Source: Sansalvadorimonas sp965221135 (GTDB lineage Bacteria > Pseudomonadota > Gammaproteobacteria > Pseudomonadales > Endozoicomonadaceae). From it: DNA of 64,000 nt. Positions 18,955 through 27,243 of the stretch are shown piece by piece. A model generated the notes under the pieces. That model was not told the DNA's origin. It saw only the letters and a list, made by a program, of their open reading frames with translations, and did not search any database. The DNA is taken from positions 62,001-126,000 of the forward strand of contig CBDCRZ010000121.1 of NCBI GenBank assembly GCA_965221135.1, written 5' to 3'. The first letter of the stretch is position 1, and every line of letters starts with the position of its first letter. The position numbers were made by a program, and so were the translations under genes.

Positions 18955-19640
18955 ACAACTAAACGAACCACGTTCGTAGAACGTGGACTTGCTTTTAGCC
19001 CCCTAGAAGGGGGCAATTTACCGGTCGGCCTTCTAAGAAGGCAGACTTGAGTTGTCCCTCAACCCTTAAGGGCTATTTACGGAGTTGCAGCTCACGCTGC
19101 CTTTGTTCTTGCTTCTCTTGATATTTGACATATTTCCGGATCATTTCTGCATCAACTCCAACAGTGTCCACGCAGTATCCTTTTGCCCAGAAATGATTCC
19201 CCCAGTATGGCTTCTGCCGCAACCACGAAAATCGCGTAAATAATCGCAGTGCACTCTTCCCTTTTACTGTTCCAACAAGCTTTAAAATCGATATTTTTGG
19301 TGGAACCTTTACAAATAAATGTACATGGTCGATCTGTACATTCAGCTCCACTATCGGACAACCCAACCGATGACAGTAAACCTGAATACTATTGAATACA
19401 TCCGCAGCTACAGGCCCCTTCAGCATGCGAAACCTGTACTTTGGTACCCAAACAATATGATATTGGCAATGCCAAATAACGTGCGATAATTTCTCAAATC
19501 TACTCATGCTACTTCCTATCTCGTTCAGTTGTGGGGACAACTCAGAGATAGGAGTAGCTGGGTAGACCTATGGCAGGCAAAGCCAACCATTCATAACCAC
19601 GTCCTAAGGACGTGGGTTTTTACGTCAAACTAAAAAGTCC
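18955..19640 (-). mobile_element. IS200/IS605-type element with terminal hairpins
   Basis: The transposase gene is bounded by two hairpins with related stems: CCACGTTC/GAACGTGG at 18968-18986 and CCACGTCC/GGACGTGG at 19597-19615, the kind of subterminal structures recognised by Y1 transposases. Two further short hairpins (around 19000-19045) lie on the 3' side. No tnpB is present. Exact ends were not determined. Confidence 0.65.
19073..19507 (-). CDS. tnpA: IS200-family Y1 transposase
   Basis: About 144 residues from the ATG at 19507 (MSRFEKLSHV). It contains the HUH motif (QIDHVHLFVKVPPK) and the downstream catalytic-tyrosine helix region (IRKYVKYQEKQ), with family-typical KYRFRML and WGNHFWAKGY segments. 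Y1 enzymes move single-stranded DNA using a tyrosine nucleophile. An upstream in-frame start at 19540 is possible. The gene appears intact, making this the only clearly complete transposase gene in the window. Confidence 0.85.
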   Translation of the reverse strand: MSRFEKLSHVIWHCQYHIVWVPKYRFRMLKGPVAADVFNSIQVYCHRLGCPIVELNVQIDHVHLFVKVPPKISILKLVGTVKGKSALRLFTRFSWLRQKPYWGNHFWAKGYCVDTVGVDAEMIRKYVKYQEKQEQRQRELQLRK

Positions 19641-19701
19641 TTGCAAGAAGGTTATCCGTAACACCTGCCATGATTTCCTATTATTAGCATGACTTGAGCC
19701 A

Positions 19702-20124
19702 CTATCGCTCCTGTTTTAGCACAAAGTGCTTTGCTTGCTCCCCCCACTCTAGTGCAAACCAATTTTTTACCTTCACCCAGGACAATGGCCACTTCCCCCG
19801 TCGTAACAGAATATCCGCTTGAATCTCCGGAGCCAGTGTCGTCAGCCGCAGGATCTTGGAAAGGTCGCTCTTATCCACCTTTTCCATACGCGCCAGCTCC
19901 TGAATGCTGGTGGCCTCCCCCTTCAAAAGTTTCCGCTCCCAACGGTGAGCCTTGACCAGGTGAGTACGCAGGGTTTCGTCGACAATAGGCTTGGTAATGG
20001 CGGTTCGAGAATGAATCCGTCGCTGCCCTTTGGCTTTGATCCAGCGAATAGGTATGCGCACCTCAATCGTGCCATTCTGCTGGTGGACGGTCAGGGTTTT
20101 CTCGCCGGTGCATTTTATAGGCAT
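19702..20124 (-). CDS. Small conserved protein of the serine-recombinase cassette
   Basis: 140 residues; a relative (37442-37996) follows the second recombinase copy. Both share an N-terminal half with EVRIPIRW / EVRIPVRW, a basic stretch, and a helical segment (LARMEKVDKSDLSKILRLTTLAPEIQADIL) with HTH character, like the C-terminal accessory parts of some large recombinases or ParB-like DNA binders. Its start overlaps the recombinase stop by ten bases, so it is probably co-translated. A role in recombination directionality is a guess from context. Confidence 0.6.
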   Translation of the reverse strand: MPIKCTGEKTLTVHQQNGTIEVRIPIRWIKAKGQRRIHSRTAITKPIVDETLRTHLVKAHRWERKLLKGEATSIQELARMEKVDKSDLSKILRLTTLAPEIQADILLRRGKWPLSWVKVKNWFALEWGEQAKHFVLKQER

Positions 20125-21512
20125 GGCACGTTCTCCTGCTGTTGTTTTCCTGCTTTCACTTCTGCCAAGACTGAAGCCAGGCCATTGGCCTTATAGAGGA
20201 TGGCCAGAGAGTCCTTACCGACGGTGACCCGCTCCACCAGCAGGTGAAACAGACGCCGCTGCTCTTCGGGAAACAGCAGTTCCCAGATCTGGCCGATATC
20301 AATTAATGTTTTGAATACTGTTCCATCTTTCAGCTGAGCGGGGTCGCAACCTTCGGCCAACAGCAGGCATTGAACCTGATGGCAGTATTCCGGGGCTCTG
20401 AGCATCTCAACCAGACTATTCAGAACATCATCTTCCAGCTCCGTTGCAGCAACGGGTGGCAGGGGCGCTGCTTTGTAGCCCTCTTTATCGACAACGGTGC
20501 TGACAAAGTAGCGATACTTCTTTCTACGGTTACCCTGCTCATCGGCTTTGTAGGTGGTTTTTGAAGCCAGCTGAACACCATCGCTGCCGAACTCCAACCC
20601 ATTGAGGAAACTGCCCTGTCCGTACTGCCGGGACTTTTTCTTCCGTTTCGATAAATCCTCTTTAGGGCGAGCTTCTACTTCAGTCCAAAGCTCACGTTCG
20701 ATAATTGCGGGATGCTCTCCCAGGTACCACTGCCCTTTGTGGGGAGTATCACCCATACAGATACGATTACGGACAATATGCCAGGCAGCTTTGCCGGTGA
20801 ACGGGCCGCCACCTGATACTTTGCCACCTTCAAACACATTCCTTTTGGTACGGTAACCAGCTCGGCTGGTGCGACGACAAGCCTCTGCCAGCGAGCCTGT
20901 CTGCGCATACTCCTTGAACAGCATTTGAATACCGGCAGCTTCTTTGGGGTGAACCACAAGCCGATGCTCCTTCAGGGTGTAACCTGTCGGCACCCGTCCG
21001 CCGGTAAACTTTCCTTTCTTCTTAGAGAGTGCAATCTTGTCCCGAATCCGCTCACCGATCACCTCTCTCTCAAACTGAGCAAAGGTCATCAGGATATTAA
21101 GTGTCAGCCGCCCCATACTGTCGCCGGTGTTGAAGTGCTGGGTGACAGAAATAAAGGCCACACTGTGTCGATCAAGCAGTTCCACCAGCCTGGCGAAATC
21201 AGCAATATTTCTGGCTAACCGGTCAACCTTGTAAACGATAATTGCATCCACTTTGTCAGCTTCAACATCAACCAAAAGTCTCTGTAAAGCCGGACGTTCC
21301 GTGTTTCCACCAGAAAAGCCACCATCATCGTAATAATCAGGAAGAACAAGCCAACCTTCACCCCGGTGAGCCTGAATATAGGCTTCCGCCGACTCCCGCT
21401 GGGCATGGAGGGAATTAAACTCCTGATCCAATCCTTCTTCTGTGGATTTACGGGTGTAAATGGCACACCAAACAGGACCTCTTTCATTATTAGAGCCAGA
21501 CTTGATATCCAT
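20115..21512 (-). CDS. Large serine recombinase, intact
   Basis: About 465 residues from the ATG at 21512; a longer start at 21551 would overlap the upstream gene by 35 bases. The resolvase domain is complete: CAIYTRKSTEEG with the catalytic Ser, YYDDGGFSGGNTERPALQRLL, VYKVDRLARN, and FAQFEREVIGERIRDK. A recombinase domain (VPTGYTLKEHRLVVHPKEA...) and a C-terminal region follow. Such enzymes integrate or excise elements at att sites. It sits between a DUF2924 gene and a small protein, all overlapping. A decayed paralogous cassette lies at 37442-39690. Confidence 0.9.
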   Translation of the reverse strand: MDIKSGSNNERGPVWCAIYTRKSTEEGLDQEFNSLHAQRESAEAYIQAHRGEGWLVLPDYYDDGGFSGGNTERPALQRLLVDVEADKVDAIIVYKVDRLARNIADFARLVELLDRHSVAFISVTQHFNTGDSMGRLTLNILMTFAQFEREVIGERIRDKIALSKKKGKFTGGRVPTGYTLKEHRLVVHPKEAAGIQMLFKEYAQTGSLAEACRRTSRAGYRTKRNVFEGGKVSGGGPFTGKAAWHIVRNRICMGDTPHKGQWYLGEHPAIIERELWTEVEARPKEDLSKRKKKSRQYGQGSFLNGLEFGSDGVQLASKTTYKADEQGNRRKKYRYFVSTVVDKEGYKAAPLPPVAATELEDDVLNSLVEMLRAPEYCHQVQCLLLAEGCDPAQLKDGTVFKTLIDIGQIWELLFPEEQRRLFHLLVERVTVGKDSLAILYKANGLASVLAEVKAGKQQQENVPCL

Positions 21513-21516
21513 ATCT

Positions 21517-21957
21517 TCAACCTGATTTGATGCCAAAGAAGCGTGGGCCACTGGTGTGCTGACCGGTTATCTCCCGAACAATGGCCGACAGACTGCGGTA
21601 TCTGGTGCCTTCATACTCAAAGGCTTTTTCCAGACTCTTCACCCTATATACCTTGCCATTCCATATGCGCTCGAAGATGACACCTGCTTTGGTCTGCTCT
21701 ACGCGGGGCTGGCCGAGGTTGCCGTTTCGGGATATTACTTTTATGTCTTTATCCAGCTGCTCTTTGGCCGCCTCCTCCAATCCTCCCAGAGTCACTTCCT
21801 GAATACGCCAGCCCAGCTTCTGGATAAACAACAAACGACTCAGTTTGGGCGGCTCTTTCTCGTATAGGTCGCGCCAGAGTTTATGCAGTTCCTGGTTGTT
21901 GAGTTTGGGCAATCCTGCAATTTGCGCAGCCAGTGACTCCTGTTTTTTGTTGCTCAT
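21517..21957 (-). CDS. DUF2924 family protein of the recombinase cassette
   Basis: About 146 residues from the ATG at 21957, chosen because its ATGA overlaps the stop of an upstream frame fragment. Family features are LWRDLYEKEPPKLSRLLFIQKLGWRIQE near the N-terminus and a C-terminal GVIFERIWNGKVYRVKSLEKAFEYEGTRYRSLSAIVREITG. DUF2924 genes commonly precede large serine recombinases in proteobacteria; their biochemical role is not established. The gene is intact, unlike the copy at 39340-39690. Confidence 0.85.
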   Translation of the reverse strand: MSNKKQESLAAQIAGLPKLNNQELHKLWRDLYEKEPPKLSRLLFIQKLGWRIQEVTLGGLEEAAKEQLDKDIKVISRNGNLGQPRVEQTKAGVIFERIWNGKVYRVKSLEKAFEYEGTRYRSLSAIVREITGQHTSGPRFFGIKSG

Positions 21958-22100
21958 ACTGAACCTCTCTTGTCGTGCAAGGGAGACACATAGAGGCATG
22001 GGTGTGGCTCTTTATCCAGTCGGGGTTGTTGGCGTTTCTGTCTGTTGAGCTGTCGCTTCAAGGCTTTGGCCAGCAGGCTGAAAATCTCTTGGTAACCTTT
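21954..22100 (-). pseudogene. 3' fragment of a gene upstream of DUF2924
   Basis: A minus-strand frame open from about 22100 to the TGA at 21954-21956, which overlaps the DUF2924 start codon (ATGA). The visible 48 residues are basic (LLAKALKRQLNRQKRQQ). Its 5' part is cut by the IS66-end repeat that begins at 22091. It is probably the first gene of the cassette, lost by insertion. Confidence 0.45.
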
Positions 22101-22174
22101 CTACCAACCACCTGAACGCCACCATTTCAGGCAATGATTTTTCCTGTCCGGTTATGCTTTTGGAGGATCATGGT
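22091..22174 (+). repeat. Direct repeat of an IS66 terminus, left of the RAP gene
   Basis: 84 bases nearly identical to 25239-25322. The second copy includes the last 23 bases of the IS66 transposase gene, so this is a solo IS66 end. It cuts the gene fragment upstream of DUF2924. Confidence 0.85.
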
Positions 22175-22288
22175 CGGTATATGAGGCGGTTTGCTGATTG
22201 TGTATTCCCTTCTCTTTTTGGCCTGTGCCGTCTTGCCATATATCCCGCCATTGCCTTTACTGCACAGCCTCAACGAACGGGCAACAGG

Positions 22289-25243
22289 ATGAGATTTACC
22301 GTGAATATTGGTGCTCACTTTAGCGGGAGAGAATTGTTTTTTATTTGGTTAATGCTACCGCTGTCAGGGGGCGTGATAGAGAAATGCGCAGCAGCAGATA
22401 AAGATACAAAGAAAAGCTGGGCGGCAATAGTAAAGCCTTTACCTGCTTCCCTGTATCCCGGTCGTACCTGTGTCCGGCCACATGCCTCTCCTGTTCCTGA
22501 ATCATCAATGCTTCAGTGGCCGCCTGTATTGACCACATCAAAGACCCATGCCGAAGTCCCTTCACGACAACAGGAATCGTCTGAGGCTACCGTTCGAACA
22601 CATCCAAAAAGAAGCCCAGACAGAAAGAGACAATATTACCGCAACCCTTCCGCCGAGCGTTTCGATCAACAGATAGAAGCACTGGCAATCGAAGTGAATC
22701 GACTCAAAAAGCAACTTCACGGGCCACATCGGGAGAGCCATAAAACCGCGCTTTTAGATCTTGCATTCCAGATGACAGAAAGAGAGCCGCACCCGCTTCG
22801 AGCCAGTCCCAAAGCCCTTGCTCTTTTGGCAAATGCGTTTTCAAAATTAGCAAAATATCAAGAAGGCGCCACAGCGTTAGACTGGATAATGAAAGCCGTG
22901 ATCCACCGCAGTCAAAAACAGCAGCTAACCAAACAGTGCGGATTTAACGCCCAAACGCTGGCCATGGTGCTCAATAGCTTGAGTCAGGTCGCCGGTGACA
23001 AAGCCGACACGACCCGAAAGGCGCTGGCCAAAGAGGTGGGAAGCCGTGATTTGACCGACACCAAAGAGTGGTCGGCCCAGCATCTGGCCATGGTGACCAA
23101 TGGCCTGAGTAAGGTGGTGGGTGACGACGCCGACACGACCCGGAAGGCGCTGGCCAAAGAAGTGGGAAACCGTGATTTGACTGACCCCAGGGAGTGGTCG
23201 GCCCAGCATCTGGCCATGGTGACCAATGGCCTGAATCAGGTGGCGAGGGACGACGCCGACACGACCCGGAAGGCGCTGGCCAAAGAAGTGGGAAGCCGTG
23301 ATTTTACTGACACCAGTGAGTGGTCGGCCCAGCATCTGGCCATGGTGACCAATGGCCTGAGGCAGGTGACGGGGGACGATGCCGACACGACCCGGAAGGG
23401 GCTGGCCAAAGAAGTGGGGAGGCGTGCCCTTGCCGGAGACCTTAAGTGCTGGATAGCGCAACATCTGGCCATGGTGACCAATGGCCTGAGCCAGGTGACG
23501 GGGGACGACGCCGACACGACCCGGAAGGCGCTGGCCAAAGAGGTGGGGAGACGTGATTTGACCGACACCAAAGAGTGGTCGGCCCAGCCTCTGGCCATGG
23601 TGACCAATGGCCTGAGTCAGGTGGCGGGTGACGACGCCGACACGACCCGGAAGGCGCTGGCCAAAGAGGTGGGGAGGCGTGATTTGACTGACCCCAGGGA
23701 GTGGTCGGCCAAGCATCTGGCCATGGTGACCAATGGCCTGAGGCAGGTGGAGGGGGACGACGCCGACACGACCCGGAAGGCGCTGGCCAAAGACGTGGGG
23801 AGGCGTGCCCTTGCCGGAGACCTTAAGTGCTGGATAGCGCAAGATCTGGCCATGGTGACCAATGGCCTGAGTCAGGTGGCGGGGGACGACGCCGACACGA
23901 CCCGGAAGGCGCTGGCCAAAGAGGTGGGGAGGCGTGTCCTTGCCGGAGACCTTAAGTGCTGGATAGCGCAAGATCTGGCCATGGTGACCAATGGCCTGAG
24001 TCAGGTGGCGGGGGACGACGCCGACACGACCCGGAAGGCGCTGGCTAAAGAAGTGGGGAGGCGTGCCCTTGCCGGAGACCTTAAGCGCTGGATAGCGCAA
24101 GATCTGGCCATGGTGACCAATGGCCTGAGTCAGGTGGCGGGTGAGGACGCCGACACGACCCGGAAGGCGCTGGCCAAAGAGGTGGGAAGCCGTGATTTGA
24201 CCGACACCAAAGAGTGGTCGGCCCAGCCTCTGGCCATGGTGACCAATGGCCTGAGCCCGGTGGCGGGGGACGACGCCGACACGCCCCGGAAGGCGCTGGC
24301 CAAAGAGGTGGGAAGCCGTGATTTGACTGACACCAGTGAGTGGTCGGCCCAGTCTCTGGCCATGGTGGCCAGTGGGATGTCTCATTGCTCACACGTCATA
24401 GGGGAGGATGTTGTTCAAGCTTCGATTCAAGCCATTATGAACATATCGCCGACTGAACAGGATATCATTATGGCCCTTGACGCTTTGTGCCGTTTATCTC
24501 TGTCAGACGACCAGCTGAAGCTTGGCTATTTCCTGGTTAAACGTCTTTGTGATATGACTGGTTTTATTGACACTGGCGGCCCTCTACAGCATAGCGTCGG
24601 CGACTTCTTATGGAACCTGGCCGTTCTGGATTTATGTGCAAAACAAAATCCGCTCGTCAAGGATGATCCTGATACACCCCGTTTTGATATCTTTGTTAAG
24701 CCGCTAATGGATAGGGAAAATATCAGGGACCTTCTTTCACATCACTGGCAAGACAGATTTGCATATATTTACTGGGCAGGCATTTCTAACCTGGAAATTG
24801 ATGTGTCTCCTGCTCTTTCTGCTCCTGAAAAAAAGGTGAAAGTCTCAGCATTACAAAACAGAGTGTTCCAGGCTGTTAAAAATGCTTTGCCAAACCAAAA
24901 TATTGTTATGGAAGTGAATATTGAAGGGTTCCCCGTTGATATTCTGGTGGGTAAAACCTTGTGTATAGAAGTCGATGGCCCCCATCATTATATTCAGGAT
25001 GACACAATGGAAAACGATGAGCTTCTTCTTGCAAAAGAATCTGGAAAAAGAAGAGCGCGAGACCCTTTGATAGATCACATACTCAAAAGCCTGGGGTTTG
25101 AGGTGCTACGTATTTCCTATGTTGAGACTGACTCGGTCGCAGGCCTTGGAACCTTTGTTGATCGGGTGATAAATGCAATGGACGAACAAGAAATGAGTCG
25201 CCAGTATGAAGGCCTGAGAGTGAATGACTTGCCAGCCTGGTAA
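22289..25243 (+). CDS. Tandem-repeat protein with C-terminal RAP-like domain
   Basis: About 984 residues from the ATG at 22289; the frame is open from 22154, but that start lies in the IS66-end repeat. A hydrophobic N-terminal segment (LFFIWLMLPLSGG) suggests export. Codons from about 22946 to 24370 encode eleven near-identical 42/43-residue helical units (AQ-LAMVTNGLSQV-GDDADT-RKALAKEVG) plus a degenerate twelfth. The C-terminus (from about 24838) reads as a RAP domain, a PD-(D/E)XK-like fold: ALQNRVFQAVKNALP, VDILVGKTLCIEVDGPHHY, LGFEVLRI. Repeats before a RAP domain resemble OPR-type organellar RNA-binding proteins, so RNA binding is inferred. Secreted effector use is possible. Confidence 0.75.
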   Translation: MRFTVNIGAHFSGRELFFIWLMLPLSGGVIEKCAAADKDTKKSWAAIVKPLPASLYPGRTCVRPHASPVPESSMLQWPPVLTTSKTHAEVPSRQQESSEATVRTHPKRSPDRKRQYYRNPSAERFDQQIEALAIEVNRLKKQLHGPHRESHKTALLDLAFQMTEREPHPLRASPKALALLANAFSKLAKYQEGATALDWIMKAVIHRSQKQQLTKQCGFNAQTLAMVLNSLSQVAGDKADTTRKALAKEVGSRDLTDTKEWSAQHLAMVTNGLSKVVGDDADTTRKALAKEVGNRDLTDPREWSAQHLAMVTNGLNQVARDDADTTRKALAKEVGSRDFTDTSEWSAQHLAMVTNGLRQVTGDDADTTRKGLAKEVGRRALAGDLKCWIAQHLAMVTNGLSQVTGDDADTTRKALAKEVGRRDLTDTKEWSAQPLAMVTNGLSQVAGDDADTTRKALAKEVGRRDLTDPREWSAKHLAMVTNGLRQVEGDDADTTRKALAKDVGRRALAGDLKCWIAQDLAMVTNGLSQVAGDDADTTRKALAKEVGRRVLAGDLKCWIAQDLAMVTNGLSQVAGDDADTTRKALAKEVGRRALAGDLKRWIAQDLAMVTNGLSQVAGEDADTTRKALAKEVGSRDLTDTKEWSAQPLAMVTNGLSPVAGDDADTPRKALAKEVGSRDLTDTSEWSAQSLAMVASGMSHCSHVIGEDVVQASIQAIMNISPTEQDIIMALDALCRLSLSDDQLKLGYFLVKRLCDMTGFIDTGGPLQHSVGDFLWNLAVLDLCAKQNPLVKDDPDTPRFDIFVKPLMDRENIRDLLSHHWQDRFAYIYWAGISNLEIDVSPALSAPEKKVKVSALQNRVFQAVKNALPNQNIVMEVNIEGFPVDILVGKTLCIEVDGPHHYIQDDTMENDELLLAKESGKRRARDPLIDHILKSLGFEVLRISYVETDSVAGLGTFVDRVINAMDEQEMSRQYEGLRVNDLPAW
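22946..24370 (+). repeat. Array of about eleven 126/129-bp tandem repeats in the RAP gene
   Basis: Units are 126 bp (linker type DLTDTKEW or DLTDPREW) or 129 bp (linker type ALAGDLKCWI). Near-identity at DNA level indicates recent expansion or gene conversion. The repeats keep a frame open on the opposite strand (22925-24385), which is judged a by-product. Confidence 0.9.
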
Positions 25244-25322
25244 GCTTTCTACCAGCCACCTGAACGCCACCATTTCAGGCAATGATTTTTCCCATCGGGT
25301 TATGCTTTTGGAGGATCATGGT
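25239..25322 (+). repeat. Direct repeat of the IS66 terminus, right of the RAP gene
   Basis: Matches 22091-22174 with only a few differences and the same orientation. It overlaps the RAP gene's stop codon and runs into the 3' end of the IS66 transposase gene, so the RAP gene's last bases abut the IS66 end directly. Confidence 0.85.
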
Positions 25323-26970
25323 TACGCATTTTACAAAGCATCTCCTCACTCATTAACCAAGGCAAACAGGGGGAGATATCTTCAGGCGGTTTCCTGCCAT
25401 TTGCTGCACATGCCTCAAGATAGGAATTCAGCCAGATTTTTGGGTTAATACCCCAAAGCTTAAGTGTCATGAAAATACTGAATAGAAATGCGGCTATATC
25501 AGCACTCCAGTCGCTGCCAGAGCCATAGTAATTCTTCCTGCCAGGCACTGTGCGAATGGCTTGTTCTGCAGCGTTGTTATCCATAGGGATACCGGGATGA
25601 GTGACAAAACGGGTCAATCCTTCCCAATGATTCTGCAGGCTTTCGAGCACCTTTTTTGCTCTGACTGGCAGTTTTGGGCGTTTGAGTTCCTGATCCCTCT
25701 GGGTTGCCATCTGCTCTACCTGACGCTCAAGTTTCAGTTGTCGAGCTGAAAACTGCTCAGGGTCGTCCAGAACTTTAAGGCGCTGGTCGTTCAGGTGGTA
25801 TAAGTGACCAATCCTGCTCACCCAGGTGGCACTCCACTTTTCCAGTTCAGGGTCGCCACGCTGAGCATCAATAAAATCCCGTCTTACGTGAGCCCAACAG
25901 AAAGCTAAAACAATAGAAACCGCATCACTGGCGAGCTTCTTGTAGGCCGGGTACCGATCGCATACCAGCGTACCTGCCCCATCACCTATGACGGATTCGG
26001 GTACGACAGCCGCGCGAGAGTCAGCAATACTGAAATAAACCGCCTGGTCGCAAAGAAATACCCAGAGCCAGTGCTTGTGGGATCCAGTTTTCTCATGCCC
26101 CCAGACAATCCACCGCGTTTCATCGGCATGCCATTGATTGCTCTTGGCAACGAACTCCCGAATAGCATCAGCAACAGGCTCGAAAAAAGGCGTTATTGCG
26201 GCCTGCCCAAAGGAAATAGTTGCTGGTGAAAGGTGCAGACCCTGTGTTTTATAAGACTCCAGTTGTCTGTTTATGGGGATGCCGTATGCGTATTTATTCA
26301 GTAACAACTCCCCCCAGACTGAAATCCCGAGCATCCCTTTATTGATGAGTCTTGGCGGAGGTGGTGCAACAGTGATATTGGGCGTTTCCGGGCACTGGCA
26401 GGTTTTCTGATAGTGTCTTCGGTGATAACGACGAACGTGAGCCTTGACTTCAACTTCAATCACATCGCAACCAGAGCTATTGAAAAATGGCCTGAAAGGT
26501 CAATGACAGGCTGCACAACGCTGCTCTTCCTCTGGCAGGTCCACTGGCTCATGAACCACAGGCAGATTGTTGTGAAGGTTGCGCCCGTTACCGGGAACCC
26601 CGGGCTGGCGGCCTCGTTTACGATTTGAAGGTGGGCGAGTTGAATTGCCGCTTTTCTTGGAAGAGGCACTGGTTTTCTCAGACTTGCGACCAAAAAGCAG
26701 GTGCTTCATGTGCGCCAGCTCTGATTTCAGTTCATCAATCTGGGCATTCAATGCTGCTGTAGCAGCCTTATGCTTTAACGTGAGCCCGGAATTTTTGGTC
26801 AGAGCTTTTTGCTCTCGGTCACACGCCGATTTCCACATAGCATGCCACTGGCTGGCCTGCTGTTTAAGCTGAATGTGCTCCTGCTTGGTCAGGATGACCT
26901 GCACGGTGGTGAAGGGGGCAGGCGTTAATGCAGAGGCTGTGTTCGATACTGAAGAATGAACATTTTTCAC
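25300..26970 (-). pseudogene. IS66-family transposase with an in-frame TGA
   Basis: 557 codons in one frame, broken by a single TGA near 26496-26498. The N-terminal part has a leucine-rich coiled coil (LNAQIDELKSELAHMKHLLFGRKSEK) and the Arg/Pro-rich linker; the C-terminal part has the zinc-finger CQCPETP, the DDE domain with WHADETRW, AFCWAHVRRDF, and the NNAAEQAIRTVPGRKNYYGSGS signature. Only the transposase gene is present; the accessory tnpA and tnpB genes were not found. The interruption is a single codon, so inactivation is recent. Confidence 0.85.
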
Positions 26971-26999
26971 ACACTAAAAGTAGACGGTTTTAAGATATT

Positions 27000-27188
27000 T
27001 TGGACAGGACAGGCCGTGAATTAACGCAAGAAGCCAGAGTAAAACTGCAAGAATCTTTCTTAAGGTCAATTACAAACGCTTGCCCGCGCGGCTCTCATAG
27101 ATACCCATCCTGGTTTATAAAAACCATTCCTGACACTGATACCCTCGCAGGCTTACTGACAACATTTATTTCACGGCTGGTGGGTTAG
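27000..27188 (+). CDS. Possible small unknown protein or gene remnant
   Basis: A 62-codon frame beginning MDRTGRELTQEARVKLQ. The N-terminal part looks helical; no family is recognised and no clear ribosome-binding site is visible. It lies between the IS66 pseudogene and the hipA terminator and could be a remnant of whatever IS66 inserted into. Confidence 0.2.
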   Translation: MDRTGRELTQEARVKLQESFLRSITNACPRGSHRYPSWFIKTIPDTDTLAGLLTTFISRLVG

Positions 27189-27211
27189 GGAATCCATTAC
27201 ACAAAACAGTA

Positions 27212-27231
27212 CCGGTAAATGATGTTACCGG
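27212..27231 (-). terminator. Hairpin downstream of hipA
   Basis: CCGGTAA and TTACCGG pair around a six-base loop 13 bp after the hipA stop. On the minus strand the stem is followed by TACTGTTTTG, a weak T-rich tail, so termination strength is uncertain. Confidence 0.5.
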
Positions 27232-27243
27232 CCCCAAATACTC

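Noticed and set aside
22946..24370. CRISPR array
   Set aside because: The repeats are 126/129 bp, coding and contiguous without unique spacers, and no cas genes are present.
22925..24385. A 486-codon open frame antisense to the RAP gene repeats
   Set aside because: It is kept open by the repeated DNA unit; its translation is a His/Gly/Pro-rich repeat without protein character and lacks a ribosome-binding site.
26496..26498. Recoding of TGA as Trp, suggested by in-frame TGA codons in IS66, the second recombinase and DUF2924
   Set aside because: TGA serves as an ordinary stop elsewhere, other lesions in the same genes are frameshifts, and not all these sites align with Trp.
27000..27188. Antitoxin or regulator gene near hipBA
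   Set aside because: No helix-turn-helix or family pattern, no ribosome-binding site, and it lies beyond the hipA terminator.
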